Assembly: GCA_946186215.1 (NCBI GenBank) | Contig: CAMHMM010000077.1 | Span: 1-8,297, forward strand | Reading direction: 5' to 3' | Length of the DNA: 8,297 bases | Origin: an uncultured Ruminococcus sp. | Lineage (GTDB): Bacteria > Bacillota > Clostridia > Oscillospirales > Ruminococcaceae | Shown: piece after piece, positions 5,198-8,297 of the stretch | How the letters are laid out: each line of letters opens with the position of its first letter | How positions within the stretch are numbered: position 1 is the stretch's first letter | The notes under the pieces: model-generated | The model's input: only the letters and a program-made list of their open reading frames with translations | What the model was told of the DNA's origin: nothing | The model's database searches: none | Position numbers and translations under genes: made by a program

Positions 5198-8100
5198 GCT
5201 CCCACTCCTATCTGCAGCCTCTCATTTTCAGCGTTTACTATCTCTGCAAGCACACGCCCCGCACCGTCCACAAGCTTCAGATTCGCCGCTATCGTCACCG
5301 GTGAGGCATGATTCCGTGCAGTGCCCTGTGCTGCGGTGGTTTCCTGTGCCGGTGTGTATACTTGTGTGCTTTGCACTGCTGCGGCGTTGTTGGCGGCTGT
5401 TACTCTGGCGGACAGGTCGGCCACAAGCTTGTCATCGAATATGCCGCTCACATCATAAAGCTCCAGCAGCTCGCGCTTGACCTCGCCCTGCCTGCCTCTG
5501 ATGATCGCTACCACATCGTCAATGATCTCGTCCGTCTTTTCACCGAGATCAAGCTGTTCGAGCCCTCTCGCCACAGCTCCCGACAGATCGGCAGAGCCCT
5601 CTTCAAGCTTTGAGCTTATCTGATCAAGAAAATCAAGATCATCCGATATATCCGCAGTGCCCTCATTGAGTCCCTGTATCAGCGCCTCGATATACTTGTC
5701 TGCACCATCGCCGCCCAGCTCCTTAAGGTCTGCGCTCATGCCGCCGAAAAGTGCCGTTACCTTATCGACAAATCCCGTCTGCAGCGTGCTTATCTCGTCC
5801 GCATAGTAGTCATTCGCAAGCTGTGTGGTCTCATCGTCAAGCTCCTTGTATGCGCTGTTGAGCTCGTTGAATTCCGCATCGCTCATCTTGTTAATCTGAC
5901 TGGCGAATACCGCCGCCTGCTCCGTGTCCATCCCAAAAAGCTCATCGAGGAGTCCCTGTGCGAGCCCGCGTTCTTTGAGCGCACTCATCTGTCTGGCATA
6001 GTCCTTCTGAGCTTTCAGCCGCTTTTTCAGGTCGTTAATCGTGTACTGTGTGTACTTGTTGCCCTGTTCATCCTCTTCTTCGAGCACCTCGAACACACTG
6101 CCGCCCATCAGCTGAGCTTTAAAGCTGCTGCGCTCCCTGATGATATCGTTATAGCCGCTTTCATAGGCCTTTTTGAGTTCCCTGAAAGAGCCTTCCACAG
6201 TCTTTATCTCGTTTTTGATGTTGGTCTTTGCAGTGTTCGTCAGGGATGTGACTATCGTATCGAGCTGCTTTGCATCCTTATCCGCCTGCGACTGCAGCTT
6301 CTTGCGGTAGGCCTCGTCATCCTTTACCCATTTCGCATACAGCTCTCCGAAAAGTTCCTCCGACATCTCCGCCTTGTGTTCCGCCAGAAACGCCAGTTCC
6401 TTTTCGAGGATATCCGCCTCGCGGTCAAGATCGCTTGCATATTCCCGCGCATAGGCATTCGTCTCTATCTTTTCGTAGCTGTCCTTTATCGCCTGCTGCT
6501 TTTCTTTTTCGCTTTCCTTCTGTGCCTTGTCCTCAGCGTCCTGCGCCTTTTCGTAGTACTCCGTTACCTTGTCGTAGTACTTCCACCAATCCTCGCTTTC
6601 CTCATCGCGGTACTTTTCAAGGATATTCTTCCGCTGTGCCCAGTAGCTTTCCTCGCTCACCGCATGAACGGCCAGCTTGTGATCCAGATCTTCAAGTTCC
6701 TTTTCAAGCTGCTCGCCCGCATCGACTATCTTGTCCCCGCCGCTGCTTACATTTTTGCCGTATTTTTCGAGGACCTTCTTTGCGTTCTTGCCCTGCTCGT
6801 CAAGGGTCTTCTGATCCATATAGTGCTCGACATTCGTCTTGAATTTTGCGGCCTTTCTGCCTACCTTCAAGCCGTATTTGTCGTAGTTTTCCGCGATCTT
6901 GTCGGCAGTCTTGCCGATCCAGTCCGAAATCTCGTCCGCACCCTTGCGCATATACTCCGTAAAGCCGTCTGTAAGAGCCATGCCGCTGAATGCGCCCTGT
7001 ATCACAGCGTTGTCGGGAAGCAGGTCTATCAGCTTCTGCCGCCATTCATCAAGGCTGTCCGCAAGGTTGAGGATCGTTGTCTTCGCGATGTCGCCCCAGT
7101 CGAAATGCACTAATATGTCTGCGATGCGGTTGCATATCTCCATACCGAGTGTTCCGAAATCGCCCAGTATCTCCGTCATTCCTGACAACAGGTCGATTAT
7201 CAGCTCGGGACCTTTTTCGATAAGCTTCGGAGCATTCGTCACAACTCCGTCAATGAGTGCAAATATCAGCTTTCGTGCGACCTTGAGTGCCTCTTCCGTA
7301 AGCTGTGGAAGATCACCATCCAGAAATGATATTATCGCATCGACAAGCTCCCCGACCATTTCCTCTGAATTGTCGTCAAGCTCATCAGCCATTTCGTCAA
7401 GGGTGCTCAGAAGCACCGGCAGCATATCCCTTGCTGTGCCTGCAATGCCCTGTACAAGCGAGCGCATCCCCTCCGCAGCTGCAGGCAGGAGCTTTTCTAT
7501 CAGCTCGGGTATAACAGGCAGTATTGCATCCGCAATGTCCGCCAGTCCCTCAGGCAGCCGTTCCAGAACGCTCCCCAGCTGAGGCAGCACATTTTTGATA
7601 AATGTCTGGACGCTCTTTGTCAGGTCGTCTGTGAGCTTCTTCACATCCTGCGCAGGATCCGCAAATCCCGTGAGAAGGTTCTGCCATGCCGCCTTCATAG
7701 CAGCCGCAGAGCCGCTTATAGTCTCCGCCGCTTCTCTTGCGGTGGTGCCCGTTATGCCCCATTCATCCTGTACAACATGGATAGCCTCAACGATATCCGA
7801 AAAGCTGTCTATGCTGTACTCGACTGCCTTGCCCTGTGCCGCCTGAAGCTTCTCGGCATCCGCGAGCAGGCGCTCCATTTCGGTCTTAGTTCCGCCGTAG
7901 CCCAGTTTAAGGTTATCGAGGAGCTGATACTGGCCTTTCGCAAAGCCCTGATATGCATTTTTGATGGATTCCATTGATGAGCCCATCTTGTTTGCGTTGT
8001 CTGCGATATCCGTTATAGCGAGATCGGCAGCAGCAGCGGCCTTCTGTGTGTCACCGCCAAGGGATGCGATGAGTGACGCAGAAAAGCCCGTCACGGTCTC

Positions 8101-8297
8101 CATGTACTCGTTGGCGGACATTCCCACATTCTCAAAAGCCTGCTGTGCATATCCCTTCACCGTGTCCGCGCTTTCCTTGAAAAGCGTTTCCACGCCCCCC
8201 GTGAGCTGCTCGAAATCCGCATATGCACTTATGGCCTGCTTTGATATATCCGCGAGCCATCCTGCGGCCTTTGCCGCACTGATGCCGGCGAAAAGCT
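5194..8297 (-). CDS. Tape measure protein, N-terminus beyond window edge
   Basis: The tail tape measure protein sets tail length during assembly and is ejected with the DNA. 1033 residues are visible and the frame is open to the right edge. The GTG at 8193 is not the start, because family-like sequence (KAAGWLADISKQAISAYADFEQLTGGVETLF) runs through it. Visible residues about 25-155 are the conserved tape measure core (GFSASLIASLGGDT, GQYQLLDNLKLGYGGTKTEM). About 220-300 is an amphipathic, Pro- and Leu-rich helical stretch (LPEGLADIADAILPVIPELI). About 525-715 is a highly charged coiled coil, rich in Lys and Glu. The C-terminus (QSTQVYTPAQETTAAQ and on) ends in a short globular or disordered tail. 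No transglycosylase or peptidase motif was seen. At about 0.15 nm per residue, the visible part alone would imply a tail of at least about 150 nm. Confidence 0.92.
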   Translation of the reverse strand, partial: LFAGISAAKAAGWLADISKQAISAYADFEQLTGGVETLFKESADTVKGYAQQAFENVGMSANEYMETVTGFSASLIASLGGDTQKAAAAADLAITDIADNANKMGSSMESIKNAYQGFAKGQYQLLDNLKLGYGGTKTEMERLLADAEKLQAAQGKAVEYSIDSFSDIVEAIHVVQDEWGITGTTAREAAETISGSAAAMKAAWQNLLTGFADPAQDVKKLTDDLTKSVQTFIKNVLPQLGSVLERLPEGLADIADAILPVIPELIEKLLPAAAEGMRSLVQGIAGTARDMLPVLLSTLDEMADELDDNSEEMVGELVDAIISFLDGDLPQLTEEALKVARKLIFALIDGVVTNAPKLIEKGPELIIDLLSGMTEILGDFGTLGMEICNRIADILVHFDWGDIAKTTILNLADSLDEWRQKLIDLLPDNAVIQGAFSGMALTDGFTEYMRKGADEISDWIGKTADKIAENYDKYGLKVGRKAAKFKTNVEHYMDQKTLDEQGKNAKKVLEKYGKNVSSGGDKIVDAGEQLEKELEDLDHKLAVHAVSEESYWAQRKNILEKYRDEESEDWWKYYDKVTEYYEKAQDAEDKAQKESEKEKQQAIKDSYEKIETNAYAREYASDLDREADILEKELAFLAEHKAEMSEELFGELYAKWVKDDEAYRKKLQSQADKDAKQLDTIVTSLTNTAKTNIKNEIKTVEGSFRELKKAYESGYNDIIRERSSFKAQLMGGSVFEVLEEEDEQGNKYTQYTINDLKKRLKAQKDYARQMSALKERGLAQGLLDELFGMDTEQAAVFASQINKMSDAEFNELNSAYKELDDETTQLANDYYADEISTLQTGFVDKVTALFGGMSADLKELGGDGADKYIEALIQGLNEGTADISDDLDFLDQISSKLEEGSADLSGAVARGLEQLDLGEKTDEIIDDVVAIIRGRQGEVKRELLELYDVSGIFDDKLVADLSARVTAANNAAAVQSTQVYTPAQETTAAQGTARNHASPVTIAANLKLVDGAGRVLAEIVNAENERLQIGVGA

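Larger units (their letters stand above)
1..8297. mobile_element. Tailed-phage (siphovirus-like) genome segment, integration-tail junction
   Basis: All recognisable genes in the window are phage genes: an integrase remnant next to an attachment site, then a tail morphogenesis operon on the opposite strand. Both ends are open, since the integrase N-terminus lies off the left edge and the tape measure N-terminus off the right edge. No chromosomal housekeeping gene is present; the only host-like sequence is the tRNA-Thr 3' fragment that forms the integration core. The tail gene order, with no sheath or wedge genes, fits a long non-contractile tail. Whether this is a free phage, a single prophage or a tandem prophage cannot be settled from the window alone. 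Confidence 0.85.

Noticed and set aside
6376..7113. Long + strand ORF (245 codons) encoding a very hydrophobic, membrane-like protein
   Set aside because: It is the antisense of the Lys/Glu-rich coiled coil of the tape measure gene; antisense Lys and Glu codons read as Phe and Leu. The - strand frame has clear family features.
6899..7582. Long + strand Ser-rich ORF (227 codons)
   Set aside because: It is antisense to the helical region of the tape measure gene, has low-complexity composition and no ribosome binding site or partner genes.
8193..8195. GTG at 8193 as the tape measure start
   Set aside because: The frame is open to the window edge and the residues upstream continue typical tape measure sequence, so the gene begins outside the window.

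Overview
This window is part of a tailed-phage genome, either a free phage or a prophage. It spans the junction between the integration module on the left (+ strand) and the tail module on the right (- strand). The tail genes read in the usual long-tailed order: tape measure, small distal tail protein, hub-like protein, then accessory and fibre proteins. No contractile sheath, gpW-type or wedge genes are seen, so a siphovirus-like tail is likely. The moderate GC content, the Firmicutes-type integrase, the NGTYTA-type tail motifs and the HAEG fibre repeats suggest a phage of gut Clostridia (Ruminococcus, Oscillospiraceae or Lachnospiraceae). That host assignment is an inference.

Positions 1-672 hold a broken tyrosine recombinase (+). 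The arm-binding and core-binding domains are intact. The first half of the catalytic domain is gone at about position 475-488 and the reading frame changes there, so the catalytic Arg I and Lys are missing while HxxR, the later His and the nucleophilic Tyr remain. Positions 673-1033 are non-coding and contain what looks like a complete phage attachment site: a tandem pair of 11-bp repeats (689-710), a probable terminator, the 3' half of a tRNA-Thr(CGT) gene (765-807), a strong bidirectional terminator hairpin (812-855) and a second tandem pair of the same 11-bp repeat (921-942). Candidate integrase arm sites on both sides of the tRNA core are expected of attP, not of a simple attL or attR.

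Positions 1034-8297 hold six tightly packed - strand genes, transcribed right to left: a tape measure protein (truncated by the window edge), a 124-aa distal-tail-like protein, a 369-aa hub-like protein, an 85-aa unknown beta-rich protein, a 318-aa coiled-coil tail/fibre protein and a 487-aa fibre with YadA-head-like HAEG repeats. Stops and starts overlap or lie within about 25 nt, except for one 35-nt overlap, so this is one late operon. It converges on the integrase, and the shared terminators separate the two. No holin or endolysin gene follows the fibre; only an 11-codon mini-ORF with a ribosome binding site lies there.

Together, the genes on the right build the tail shaft, tip and receptor-binding fibres, while the left part is an integration module that has lost its enzyme but kept its DNA site. 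I see no reverse transcriptase, CRISPR array, toxin-antitoxin pair or defence system. The most noteworthy feature is the apparently complete attP beside a dead integrase.
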